Source: Acidobacteriota bacterium | GTDB taxonomy: Bacteria > Acidobacteriota > Blastocatellia > Pyrinomonadales > Pyrinomonadaceae | Direction: 5' to 3' | DNA length: 50,746 nt | Assembly: GCA_020200135.1 (NCBI GenBank) | Contig: JAIVJI010000061.1 | Span: 1 to 50,746, forward strand | Shown here: one piece after another, positions 7,193 to 16,863 of the stretch | How the letters are laid out: the number at the start of each line of letters is the position of its first letter | Numbering within the stretch: position 1 is the stretch's first letter | Notes under the pieces: generated by a model | The model's database searches: none | Seen by the model: only the letters and a program-made list of their open reading frames with translations | What the model was told of the DNA's origin: nothing | Made by a program: the position numbers and the translations under genes

Positions 7193-9025
7193 TCATACGG
7201 TTGACTTGTCCATGCCGATGGTAAACGGCAGCCTCCGATGGTCGGCCCTCATTACCTTCCTAAAGAAGCGTTTGATACCGGCGCAGAGGGCGTTGGTGAC
7301 GACTATCGTCACCAACGCCCCTGCTGTCCAAGCATGCGGCACCGCGTTTAGACGCGCGCGGTGCTCCTTGAGGATTTGGATGGCGATGGCCTCGCCGAGC
7401 GCGATGGACTCGCGGCTGTCGGAGCGCCAGTGGACACCCGAGATGTTGCGCCCGTTGGCAACGTTGTAGGCGATCTTATTTAGCTCGCCGCCGACCGTCA
7501 CCTGCCCGGCGTCGCTCTCGGTGTAAGGGATGAGCGCGAGGCCGTCAGGCGTCGGCTGCAACGGCTGCGTGAGGCTCGCGATAGGCGTGTCCTCCTTGAA
7601 CCAAGCCTTGAGGATCGTCGTGCACGCGCCCGCGACCGTGGCGTGGCCCGCGCCGTATGACGGGTGCGTCGGGCTTCCCTCGGGGAAGGCCATTGGCAGA
7701 AGATAGGTGCCCTGGCCGACCCCATTGAACTGCTCGTTGTGCTGCTTGACGGCGTTGAGCACGGTGGAGGAGTTGATGGAGTTGTGTACATCGAAGCGTC
7801 CCGGGTGCGTGCGGTTGCGCTCGATGCGCCCGGCGAAAGCCTCCGGGCGGAGCCGACGATGCACCATCCACTTCTGGTACCAGACAGCGTGCAGGGCGCG
7901 CGTCGAGACCTCGCACAGCAGCGTCGCGATGTGCGGCCCGCCGAAGGTGCCGAAACCTATCTGCGTCGGGCTCGCGTTGTAAGGGTTGCTCTCGTCCACC
8001 GGCGCGCCGAGTCCCGCGAGGACGAGGAACGCCTGGAAGTAGCCCTGGAAGAGCACGTCCACTTGCACCCACCGCGCGATGTCGCGTCCCATGCGCATGT
8101 AGCGCCGCGTGCCGTCGAGTATGTCGGCGGAGGACGGGCCACCGCGCTGTATGGCGAGCCAGTCGGCGTACTTCGTCATGTAGTCCTGTCCGCCGCCCGA
8201 GCCGTTGTTGCCGACCGTTGAGACGGGGGCGAAGGTCTGTATGCGCTGGCTGACCTGGTTCGCGCCGAAGTTGCACGGAAGGTAGAAGTACTGCGAGAGG
8301 TACGGGCCGACCTTGTCGCCCGGCGTCACGCCGCGGAAGAGGAGCCTCGGTGTGACGACGCCAGAGTTATTCTTCGCGCCCTTGAAGTCCGCGCCGAAGT
8401 TGGTCAGGTCGGCGGCGGCCGCCGCCGCGACGGGGTGCGACGCATAGTCCGAGAAGGGTACGTCGCGCAGCAGCGCCATCCAGTAGTTCTCGGCTATCTC
8501 GGCGCACTCCTCCTTGCTCGCGAAGGCCGGCGCGGGTGGCTGCACGAACGAGTGCGCGTCGCCGCCCTCTATCTCGTAGCAGAAGCCCGCCTGCGGGTTC
8601 GTCAGCTTCCGCCCCAGCCCGATCTGTACCTGGTCGAAGAGCGCCGGTTTGCCCTCGCCGTTCGTGAGCGCGCCGACGAGCGACTGGTAGGCGCTCAGGA
8701 CGACCGTCCCGTCCGCGTTGTGCGGCAGCCCCTTCGTGTAGCTGCCGCGCTTGTCGGCGTAGGCGTCGTCGTCGGTGTTGGTCGGGTGCTTGAGCGTGAC
8801 GGGCATCGCCGCCATGTTGTCGGTGGCCGCCTGGTGCCGCTTGGTGTAGGCGCGGTTGCGGCGCGTGTTCATCGCCGTGCCAACGGCCGCCGCGCGCACC
8901 TCCGATGCGGCCGAACCGAACAAAGGCTCCAGCCCGATGGCGCCCGCGGCGAGCGCCGCCGCCGCACCGGCCTGGCCCAGGAAGTTACGCCTATCAGTGT
9001 GAATGTTGTTGCTCCTCTTGCTCAT
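7193..9025 (-). CDS. Vanadium haloperoxidase (algal bromoperoxidase type), C-terminus replaced by IS6 sequence
   Basis: The 610-aa protein starts at ATG 9025 (AAAGGA upstream) and carries a Tat signal (DRRNFLGQAG then an Ala-rich segment), so it is exported folded. The vanadate pocket is present: YQKWMVHRRLRPE (Lys and Arg 8 apart), HPSYGAGHATVAG and GRNISGVHWRSD (Arg and His 6 apart). These spacings match red-algal vanadium bromoperoxidases, except that the pocket Ser position is Ala. It would oxidise halides with H2O2. After the AIQILKEHRARLN region homology to such enzymes stops. The last residues (KRFFRKVMRADHRRLPFTIG) match the IS6 transposase at 33048-33761. The native C-terminus is lost, so folding or activity may be affected. 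Confidence 0.88.
   Translation of the reverse strand: MSKRSNNIHTDRRNFLGQAGAAAALAAGAIGLEPLFGSAASEVRAAAVGTAMNTRRNRAYTKRHQAATDNMAAMPVTLKHPTNTDDDAYADKRGSYTKGLPHNADGTVVLSAYQSLVGALTNGEGKPALFDQVQIGLGRKLTNPQAGFCYEIEGGDAHSFVQPPAPAFASKEECAEIAENYWMALLRDVPFSDYASHPVAAAAAADLTNFGADFKGAKNNSGVVTPRLLFRGVTPGDKVGPYLSQYFYLPCNFGANQVSQRIQTFAPVSTVGNNGSGGGQDYMTKYADWLAIQRGGPSSADILDGTRRYMRMGRDIARWVQVDVLFQGYFQAFLVLAGLGAPVDESNPYNASPTQIGFGTFGGPHIATLLCEVSTRALHAVWYQKWMVHRRLRPEAFAGRIERNRTHPGRFDVHNSINSSTVLNAVKQHNEQFNGVGQGTYLLPMAFPEGSPTHPSYGAGHATVAGACTTILKAWFKEDTPIASLTQPLQPTPDGLALIPYTESDAGQVTVGGELNKIAYNVANGRNISGVHWRSDSRESIALGEAIAIQILKEHRARLNAVPHAWTAGALVTIVVTNALCAGIKRFFRKVMRADHRRLPFTIGMDKSTV
7205..7275 (-). mobile_element. IS6-family transposase fragment fused in frame to the haloperoxidase
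   Basis: Minus-strand translation gives IKRFFRKVMRADHRRLPFTI then GMDK. This aligns with AKRFFKKLMRAEQRRLPFTI then GTDK of the intact transposase at 33048-33761, and DNA similarity is also high. Only about 24 codons remain and no terminal repeat is visible, so this is a recombination or deletion scar. Confidence 0.8.
7288..7320. repeat. Perfect 15-bp hairpin at the haloperoxidase/IS6 junction
   Basis: Arms GGGCGTTGGTGACGA (7288-7302) and its exact reverse complement (7306-7320) are separated by 3 bases. It lies at the point where haloperoxidase homology gives way to IS6 homology. It may be a duplicated inverted end created during rearrangement or the former 3' hairpin of the gene. No T-run follows. 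Confidence 0.75.
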
Positions 9026-9980
9026 GGGGGTTATTCCTTTCTTTCTTGAAGCCACGCGTGTGCAGTTTTGAACAACCGATAGCGGGGTGTCGTCAGTGGC
9101 TTACGAGCTTGGCACACTCACGCGACCGTCTGAGGATCAACTGTCGTGTTGGCCTTGTGGCCGACACAGTTAGCTGAAGGGATCGGGAACTAAGGGCTGA
9201 TGGGCAGCCGAGAATGTCCGCCGATAAGGCTCAGTTGAGGGTCATCAGAATTGTTAGGCCGTGAAGTTCATTGCTGTAGAGCGAGAGCAATCGAATTCAG
9301 CGGGACGAAAGTTTGAGAGCACCGGCGAGATTGGACTCCTCCGGGTGTGTAACCGTGAGAACGGGCGGGACTTTAGTCCCAAACGCACCCCGTGTCAAGA
9401 ACTTTCCCTGCTGGCATGGTGGGGAAAGATGCGCGCGGCTCTAGTCCCGGGCGACTTGCTTTTGTGGACGCCGCTCGTGCTAACGTTAATCAACGAAACG
9501 TTATAAGCGCTCTCGGCCACGCATGATAAAAAATGTTTCCCGCCCCTGTCCAAAAAAACTATTGACAGCGTCCCAACAAGAGGAATAGAGTCCCGCCCGT
9601 TTTCAGGTGTTCGTTCTTGAAGGCGCTGCTTCCTGTCAGCGGCCGAGTCTTTCAAGACTCGCTCACTCTCAACATCGCCTTCGTTCTATCTACCGTACTC
9701 ACATATCCAGCGGTCCGGGTAAGCCTCCGCCGTGCTTCCCGGGGAAGGCGAACGCTCACCGACAACCCTTCGGGGGCGCTCACACGACACTCTCTACCCT
9801 CGACGCTTCGTTAACGCTCACGTCACCGCCGACACTCAGCTCGTTCAGGTAGGCGTGATAACTATCACAGAGAGCCGTACCTTCTCCGCCCTCTAACTGC
9901 GGAGACGCCGCGGCGTTCCCACGGGCAATCGGCATCGCCTTAGCTTCACGACCCGAGTCACATCGCACGAGAGGGCGCAC
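9026..9980. other. Intergenic region with promoter and long leader of the RHS gene
   Basis: No protein gene is supported between the divergent haloperoxidase and RHS genes. The left part should hold the haloperoxidase promoter, which I could not place. An imperfect inverted repeat lies at about 9139-9176. A good sigma70-like promoter is at 9562-9591, leaving a leader of roughly 385 bases before the RHS ATG at 9981. Several short ATG frames in the leader have no recognisable products. Confidence 0.5.
9562..9591 (+). promoter_or_regulatory. Candidate sigma70-type promoter for the RHS gene
   Basis: A consensus TTGACA (9562-9567) is followed after 18 bases by TAGAGT (9586-9591). An A-run lies just upstream. 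The second RHS gene in the window has the same arrangement (TTGACA, 17 bases, TAGATT) at 45739-45767. Confidence 0.5.
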
Positions 9981-12900
9981 ATGCACACAAGTCTAAAGAG
10001 GAATCGTTTTATCAGCCTTTCTCTTAGCGCAATCATACTACTCTGCTCGGCTCCCCTCCGCGCGAACGCCGCGGCCTCGCCCACGCAGGCCGGGCGGGAA
10101 ACGAAGCGCAGCTTCCAGTTCGGCTCTCAGGTCTACGGCGTCACGGAGAAGGCCGGCTCGGTGAAGGTGACCGTCACGCGAAGCGGCGACGCCTCCGGGT
10201 CGGACGCCGTCAATTACACGACGGGGAAGGGAACCGCCTCCGACGTGTCCGACTTCACGCGCGCCGCCGGCCGACTCTATTTCGCGCCGGGCGAGACGGA
10301 GAAATCTTTCGACATTCACGTTATCCGCGACGTGCGCAGGGAGGGGACTGAGACGGCCACGGTCGAACTGAGGTCCCCAGGCGAAGGCGCGCGCCTGGGC
10401 GCGCCTAGCACCGCCACGCTCTCCATCGCCGACGACGAACAGAGGGCCGCCGCGGCGGCCGAAGGGGGGCAGGCGACGAACCCCATCGACGAGACGCCCT
10501 TCTTCGTCCGCCAGCATTATTTAGATTTTCTCAACCGCGAGCCGGACGCTGCGGGTCTCGCTTTCTGGACGAACGAGGTCGAGAAGTGCGGGGCGGACGC
10601 GCAGTGCCGCGAGGTCAAGCGCATCAACGTCAGCGCGGCCTTCTTCCTCTCCATCGAGTTCCAGAACACCGGCTACCTCGTCTACCGGGCTTACAAGGCC
10701 GCCTACGGCTCGCTGCCCGGCCGCCCCGTGCCGATCACGCTCTCGGAGTTCCTGCCCGACACGCAGTCCATCGGGCAGGGCGTCGTCGTCAACTCGCCGG
10801 GCTGGGAGCAGTTGCTCGAAGCTAACAAGCAGAACTACTTCAACACCTTCGTTACGCTCCCGCGCTTCGGTGCCGCCTACCCGGCGGCCATGGCGCCGGC
10901 CGACTTCGTGAACGCGCTGAACGCGAACGCGGGCGGCGTGCTCTCGGAAGAGGAGCGGGGCGCGCTCGTCTCCGCGCTGACCACCGGGGCGCAGACACGC
11001 GCGCAGGTGCTCCGCGCCATCGCCGAGGACGCCGACCTGCAACGCGCAGAGTTCAACCGCGCCTTCGTGCTGATGCAGTACTTCGGCTATCTGCGCCGCG
11101 ACCCGAATGCCGCGCCCGACTCCGACTTCTCGGGCTACAACTTCTGGCTCTCGAAGCTCGACCAGTTCAAAGGCAACTTCATCGAGGCCGAGATGGTCAA
11201 GGCGTTCATCTCCTCGCTGGAGTACCTCGCGCGCTTCGGCCCGCAGACTTTCGCCATCCTCCCAAACAAGGCGAAGGCGGGCGAGCAGGTGGCCGTCGAG
11301 ATCACGGGCCAGTTCACGAGCTTCATCCAGGGCACGACGCGGGCGAGTTTCGGCGAAGGCATCTCCGTTGGCGGCGGCCCCGAGGGCGGCTTCGGGTCTG
11401 TGACGGTCAAGAGCAGGACGACGGCGACGGCGCAGGTGTCCGTCTCGTCGGCGGCCATGGCGGGCGCGCGCACGGTCACGGTGGCGACCGGGCCTGAGCG
11501 CGTGTCGCTCGACAACGGCTTCACGGTCGAGTCGAACGTCAAGGCCATCACCTCGATTCAGCCGGGGTCTGGGAAGCAGGGGCAGAGCGTTCAGGTGACG
11601 GTGACGGGGCAGAACACGAGCTTCGCGCAGGGCACGACGCAGGCGAGCTTCGGCGCGGGCATCACCGTCGGGCAGTTGACTGTCGGCGGCCCGACCTCCC
11701 TGACAGCGCAACTCGACATCGCGGCGGGCGCCGTGCCGGGGCCGCGCACCGTCACGATCACGACCGGGGCGGAGGAGGTGAGGTCGGTTGACGGCTTCGC
11801 GGTCGAAGCCTCGCTGCCCCTCCTCACGCTCTTACAGCCGAACGTGGCGCAGCAGGGCCAGACGCTCTCCGTGGCCATCACGGGCCAGTTCACAAACTTC
11901 GCGCAGGGCACGACGCAGGCGAGCTTCGGGGCGGGCGTCTCCGTGGGCGGCGGCACCGAAGGCGATTTCGGGCCGGTCAACGTCACGAGCCCGACGGCCG
12001 CGACGGCGCAGGTGAAGGTCAACGTGGCCGCCTCGGCGGGCGCGCGCACGGTGACGCTGCGCACGGGGACGGAGCAGGTCGCGCTCGCGGGCGGCTTCAC
12101 GATCCAGACGTCCCTGCCGCCTCAGATCAACGACTTCACCCCGAAGTCCGCCGCCGCCGGCACGCTCGTTAGCGTGACGGGCCAGAACTTCGCGTCGGGC
12201 GGACTCGGCCCGCAAGTCTCGCTCAACAAGAAGGGCGGCGGCACCATCGCCGCGCCTTTAAGCGGCTTCGCGGCCGACTCGCTCACCTTCGTCATCCCGA
12301 CGGGCGCGGCACCGGGGCCGCTGCGCGTGACTGCGCCGAACGGGCAGACGGCGACCTCCGCGTCGCAGCTCGACATCGTCGCTTCTTCAAACTTCAACCT
12401 CGTCACGTTGCCCTCTACGGCCGACGTGATCCGCGGGCAGTCCGTGAGCTACACGGTCTCGCTCGACAGCACGAGCGGGTTCACGCAGCTCGCCACGCTC
12501 GGCGTCACGGGTCTGCCCGCGGGCGCGACCGCGACCTTCAAGCCGCAGCAGATCACCGCCGGGCAGACCTCGATCCTCGACGTCACGACGCCCGCGGGGC
12601 TGGCGGTCGGCGCCGTCAACCTCAACGTCACCGCGGCCGCGACCGTGGACGGCATCCCGCTCGACAAGTCGGCCGCGCTCACGATGAACGTGCGCCCGGT
12701 GACGACCTCGTTCCGCGGGCGCACGGTCGTTGACGACCCGCTGGAGACGCCGCTCGCGGGCGTCACCGTCAGGATGCTCGGGCGCGACGGCGACGGCCGC
12801 ACGACGGGCTGCACGGGGCAGACCGTCTCCGACCAGGCGGGGAACTTCATCTTCACAGACCTCCCGGCCGCATGCACCGGCAACCAACTCGTTCGCTACG

Positions 12901-15900
12901 ACGGCCTGACGGCGACGGCGCCGCCGGGTCGTTACGCCGGCGTTGACCTCGTCTACAACATCGTCGCCAACCAGGTGACGGTCTCGCAGACGCTCGTTCA
13001 CCTCCCGCGTATCGACAACGCCGAGACGGTGATGGTCAAGCAGAACGCCGCGCAGGATCAGACCTTCGTCTTCGAGTCGATTCCGGGGCTGACGGCGACC
13101 GTCTACGCGGGCACGACCTTCACGCTGCCCGACGGCACGAGGCCCGACCCGTTCCCCTTCACGGCCGTCGAGGTGCCCGTAGACCGCCTGCCCGACGCGA
13201 AGCCGCCCGCGCCCGGCATGGTCAACGTCTTCATCGTCGCCTTCCAGCCGGCCAACACCGAGGCGAGCAAGCCCGTCGCCATCTACTACCCGAACTCCAT
13301 CAACACGCGCCCCGGCACCAACATGGTGCTGATGACGCTCGACCCGACGCGCGGCCAGATGGTCGTCTACGGCACGGGCACCGTCGCCAACGACGGCTCG
13401 CAGGTCATCCCCGACTTCGACCCCGCCCACCCCGGCAAGCGCTACGGCCTCGTCCACTTCGACTGGCACGGCCAGATGCCCCCGCCCAACCCCGCGAACC
13501 CCAACCCGGAAGGCCCCTGCGGCCCGCAGGAAGGGAAGCCGGTCGACCTCTCCTCCGGCATCGAGGTCCTGACGACGACGGACGTGACCATCACCGGCAG
13601 CCGCGGCACCATCGGCATCGAACGCACATACCGAACCTTCACGGCCGACGTGGGCCCGTTCGGCCTCGGTACGAGCCACAACTACGGCTACCGCCTCAAC
13701 ACCAACGTGCCCCAGGGCAGCGCCGTCCTGAACCTGATCATGCCGGACGGCAACCAGTACCCGTTCACGAGGCTCGCCAACGGCTCGATGGTGAACACGA
13801 CCATCCCCTCGCTGCGGGGTGCGGTCATCCGCACGGAGCCCGACGGGACGGCGACGCTGCGCTGGAAGGACGGGGTCGTCATGCGCTTTGAGCCCGGCAA
13901 CTTCCTCCTCGGCTCCGTCCTCCAGTCGATAACCGACCCGAACGGCAACACCATCACGCTGACCAGAGACCCTTCGCGGCCGGCGCGCATTACGGAGATC
14001 AGCGACCCGGCCGGGCGCAAGCTCACGCTGAGCTATGACGCGGCCGACCGCGTCGTCTCCATCACCGACCCGATAGGTCGCAGGGTGGTCTACGTCTACA
14101 ACGGCCAGGGGACGCTCGACTCCGTCACCGACCAGGGCGGCGGCGTGACGCGCTACACCTACAACGCGCAGAACAGGCTGACCCGGGTGGTTGACCCGCT
14201 GGGCGCGACGGAGGCGCAGAACGTCTACGACGCCAACGGCCGTGTGATCGAACAGACGAGCGCCGAGAGAGGGCGGCTGAAGTTTGAATACGTGCTCCTC
14301 AACCCGCTGGAGCCGACCAGCCCGGTGCGCGAGACGACCGTCATCGACGCGCTGGACAACCGGACGGTCTACAGGTTCAACCCGCAGGGCTTCCTCGTCA
14401 GCGTCACCGACGCCCTGGGGCAGACAAGGGTGATGGAGCGGGAGCCCGGCACGAACCTCGTGCTCGCGATCCGCGGGGCGGGCAGTTGTAACGTCTGCGG
14501 GTACTCGGGGGCGGGCGACCTGAAATTTACCTACGACGCGGTCGGCAACCGCACCGCCGTCACCGACGCGCTCGGCGACGCCACCACCTACACTTACGAC
14601 CCCGTCACCGACAAGGTTAGTTCCGTCGGCAACGCGCTCGGGCAGAAGACCACGTACGCCTACGACGAACGCGGCAACCTCGTCTCCATTACCGACACGA
14701 GGGGCAATAAGAAGACTTTCACCTACAACTCGTTCGGCCAGATGACGGAGGCCGCGGACGAGGCGGGCAACAAGACGACCTACGGCTATGACAGCGTGGG
14801 CAACCTCGTCTCAGTGCGCGACGCGGCGGGCGGCGTCACGTCGATGCGCTACGACGGCGTCTCACGCGTCGTCGAGGCGGCGGACGCGCAGGGCAAGAAG
14901 GGCTCGCTGACCTATGACAATCTCGACCAGGTCGTCACGGCCACGGACGAGAAGGGGCAGACCACCCGGCTCGCCTACGACGCCGTCGGGAACCTGCTCT
15001 CGCTGACCGACGCGCGCAACAACCGCGTCTCCTTCACCTACGACGCGGCGGGTCGCCTGCTGACGCGCACCGACCAGCTCGGTAAGGTCGAGACGTACGG
15101 GTACGACGCGGCCGGGAACCTCGTCGAGTTCAAGGACAGGCGGGGGCAAATCAGCCGGTTCACGCGCGACGCGCTCAACCGCCTGCTGACGGAGACCTAT
15201 GCCGACGGCGGGACGGTCTCGCGTTTCTACGACTCCTTCGATCAGTTAATCCGCGTCGAAGACTCGCAGGGGGGCGTCTTCAGTTACGACTACGACGCCG
15301 CGGGCCAGCTCGTTAAGGAGGAGGGCCCGTTCGGCGTCGTCCAGTACACGCGCGACCGCGCCGGGCGGGTCGCGTCGAGGCAGGTGGTCGGGCAGCCGCG
15401 CGTGGACTACACGTACGACGCGGCCGGCAACCTGACGCGGGCCACCATGCCGGGTGCCGCGGCCGACATGACCTACGACGTGCGCGGGCTCCCGCAGACG
15501 GTCACGCGCTCGAACGGCGTCAAGAGCACGTTCGGCTACGACGCGCTGGGCCGGCTGCTGACGCTCACCGACACGCTGGGGCAGGCCGTGCTCAAGACGC
15601 ACACCTACTCCTACGACAGCACGGGGCGCCGCATCTCGCACGCCACCAGCAACGCGCAGTCGCTCATCACGCCGGCCGCCGCGGGGCAGTATGACGCCGC
15701 CAACCGCCTGACGCGCTTCGGCGACCGCGCCTTCACCAACGACGAGAACGGCAACCGGCTCACCGAAACCGGGCCCGACGGCGTCACGGCCTACGAGTGG
15801 GACTCGCGCAACCGGCTCCGCAAAATCACAACCCCGTCCGGCGGCGCGGTCTCCTTCCTCTACGACTTCTCCGAGAACGTCATCCAGCAGAAGGTGGCGA

Positions 15901-16811
15901 ACGGCGGGGCCGAGACGACCGAGACCTATCTGCTCGACGACCTCACCAACGTCGTCCATCAGACCAGCGGCAACGGCGAGCAGTTGGCGTTACTCACCGG
16001 CCGGGAGATTGACGAGCACATTGCAGCGGCGCCCGCGGGCGGGTCGGCCAGGTTCAGGCTGACGGACGCCATCAACAGCACCGCCGCCGTCAGCGACTCC
16101 GAGGGCGCCGTCGTGGGTAGGTCTTTCTACGAGCCGTTCGGCCAGACGACCTCGACGGGAGTCTCATTCCCATTCGGGTTCACCGGCCGGCAACAGGTGC
16201 AGACGGGCGTCTACTACTATCGCGCGCGCTTCTACGACCCGCGGGCGGGACGGTTCATCAGCGAAGACCCCGAGGGCTTCGGCGCGGGCGACGACAACCT
16301 GTATCGCTACGTCTTCAACCAGCCCGGCGATCTCACCGACCCCGAGGGGCGAATCATCCCGGTCATCATCGGCGGGATTCTCATCGGCGCCGGCTTAGAC
16401 CTCGCGGTCCAGCTCCTCACCAACGGCGGCAAGCTGGAGTGCGTGAACTGGGGGGAGGTCGCCATCTCTGGCGGCATCGGCGGCGCGCTCGGGGGCCTCG
16501 GTGGCCTCGCGAAGCTGGGGCTCGCCGCGCGGCGCGTGGGCAACGTCAACAAGTTGCTCAAAGGCGCGGCGCAGCAGGGGAAGGCGACCGACAAGACGCT
16601 CAAGTACCTCCAGAACGGCGGGGTCAAGCGTGCGAACAAGGCGTTCGACCAATTCGTCGGGAAGAACCCTGTGAAGAACCAGGGAGGGGGAATCAGGTCT
16701 GCCAAGATGCCTGACGGCTCGACGATTTCCGTCAGGCCGTCCAGCAGCGGCGGCCAGCCGACCATTCAGATCAACCCGCCGTCGGGTAAGCCGATCAAGA
16801 TACGCTATTAG
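9981..16811 (+). CDS. Secreted multidomain RHS-repeat protein with toxin-like C-terminal tip
   Basis: This 2276-aa protein has a Sec signal peptide (residues about 12-31, LSLSAIILLCSAPLRANA). In order it shows a Calx-beta domain (about 44-152), two DUF4214 segments (about 173-237 with HYLDFLNREPDAAGLAFW, and about 358-420), and three related IPT-like repeats containing QGTT(R/Q)ASFG (about 426-705). A further IPT domain starts near 713, followed by an Ig-like domain (about 802-905) and a carboxypeptidase-regulatory-like fold (about 909-985). A DUF6531-like segment starts near 1185 and many YD/RHS repeats run from about 1327 to 2003. The RHS core (YYYRARFYDPRAGRFISEDP) ends at DPEG near 2124. 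The last 150 residues differ: a Gly-rich hydrophobic stretch, then a basic tip ending in PSGKPIKIRY, as in polymorphic toxins. The tip family is not identified. A small gene follows at once and may encode immunity. Confidence 0.88.
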   Translation: MHTSLKRNRFISLSLSAIILLCSAPLRANAAASPTQAGRETKRSFQFGSQVYGVTEKAGSVKVTVTRSGDASGSDAVNYTTGKGTASDVSDFTRAAGRLYFAPGETEKSFDIHVIRDVRREGTETATVELRSPGEGARLGAPSTATLSIADDEQRAAAAAEGGQATNPIDETPFFVRQHYLDFLNREPDAAGLAFWTNEVEKCGADAQCREVKRINVSAAFFLSIEFQNTGYLVYRAYKAAYGSLPGRPVPITLSEFLPDTQSIGQGVVVNSPGWEQLLEANKQNYFNTFVTLPRFGAAYPAAMAPADFVNALNANAGGVLSEEERGALVSALTTGAQTRAQVLRAIAEDADLQRAEFNRAFVLMQYFGYLRRDPNAAPDSDFSGYNFWLSKLDQFKGNFIEAEMVKAFISSLEYLARFGPQTFAILPNKAKAGEQVAVEITGQFTSFIQGTTRASFGEGISVGGGPEGGFGSVTVKSRTTATAQVSVSSAAMAGARTVTVATGPERVSLDNGFTVESNVKAITSIQPGSGKQGQSVQVTVTGQNTSFAQGTTQASFGAGITVGQLTVGGPTSLTAQLDIAAGAVPGPRTVTITTGAEEVRSVDGFAVEASLPLLTLLQPNVAQQGQTLSVAITGQFTNFAQGTTQASFGAGVSVGGGTEGDFGPVNVTSPTAATAQVKVNVAASAGARTVTLRTGTEQVALAGGFTIQTSLPPQINDFTPKSAAAGTLVSVTGQNFASGGLGPQVSLNKKGGGTIAAPLSGFAADSLTFVIPTGAAPGPLRVTAPNGQTATSASQLDIVASSNFNLVTLPSTADVIRGQSVSYTVSLDSTSGFTQLATLGVTGLPAGATATFKPQQITAGQTSILDVTTPAGLAVGAVNLNVTAAATVDGIPLDKSAALTMNVRPVTTSFRGRTVVDDPLETPLAGVTVRMLGRDGDGRTTGCTGQTVSDQAGNFIFTDLPAACTGNQLVRYDGLTATAPPGRYAGVDLVYNIVANQVTVSQTLVHLPRIDNAETVMVKQNAAQDQTFVFESIPGLTATVYAGTTFTLPDGTRPDPFPFTAVEVPVDRLPDAKPPAPGMVNVFIVAFQPANTEASKPVAIYYPNSINTRPGTNMVLMTLDPTRGQMVVYGTGTVANDGSQVIPDFDPAHPGKRYGLVHFDWHGQMPPPNPANPNPEGPCGPQEGKPVDLSSGIEVLTTTDVTITGSRGTIGIERTYRTFTADVGPFGLGTSHNYGYRLNTNVPQGSAVLNLIMPDGNQYPFTRLANGSMVNTTIPSLRGAVIRTEPDGTATLRWKDGVVMRFEPGNFLLGSVLQSITDPNGNTITLTRDPSRPARITEISDPAGRKLTLSYDAADRVVSITDPIGRRVVYVYNGQGTLDSVTDQGGGVTRYTYNAQNRLTRVVDPLGATEAQNVYDANGRVIEQTSAERGRLKFEYVLLNPLEPTSPVRETTVIDALDNRTVYRFNPQGFLVSVTDALGQTRVMEREPGTNLVLAIRGAGSCNVCGYSGAGDLKFTYDAVGNRTAVTDALGDATTYTYDPVTDKVSSVGNALGQKTTYAYDERGNLVSITDTRGNKKTFTYNSFGQMTEAADEAGNKTTYGYDSVGNLVSVRDAAGGVTSMRYDGVSRVVEAADAQGKKGSLTYDNLDQVVTATDEKGQTTRLAYDAVGNLLSLTDARNNRVSFTYDAAGRLLTRTDQLGKVETYGYDAAGNLVEFKDRRGQISRFTRDALNRLLTETYADGGTVSRFYDSFDQLIRVEDSQGGVFSYDYDAAGQLVKEEGPFGVVQYTRDRAGRVASRQVVGQPRVDYTYDAAGNLTRATMPGAAADMTYDVRGLPQTVTRSNGVKSTFGYDALGRLLTLTDTLGQAVLKTHTYSYDSTGRRISHATSNAQSLITPAAAGQYDAANRLTRFGDRAFTNDENGNRLTETGPDGVTAYEWDSRNRLRKITTPSGGAVSFLYDFSENVIQQKVANGGAETTETYLLDDLTNVVHQTSGNGEQLALLTGREIDEHIAAAPAGGSARFRLTDAINSTAAVSDSEGAVVGRSFYEPFGQTTSTGVSFPFGFTGRQQVQTGVYYYRARFYDPRAGRFISEDPEGFGAGDDNLYRYVFNQPGDLTDPEGRIIPVIIGGILIGAGLDLAVQLLTNGGKLECVNWGEVAISGGIGGALGGLGGLAKLGLAARRVGNVNKLLKGAAQQGKATDKTLKYLQNGGVKRANKAFDQFVGKNPVKNQGGGIRSAKMPDGSTISVRPSSSGGQPTIQINPPSGKPIKIRY

Positions 16812-16863
16812 TGACGGCATGATGCTGACGCCGATTCGAGACCCGTCGGAGGTGGAGATGACC

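Noticed and set aside
10521..11711. Long minus-strand open frames opposite the RHS gene (also 12387-13679 and 15246-15959)
   Set aside because: Arg/Val/Asp-rich shadow translations caused by high GC codon bias, with no independent start signals.
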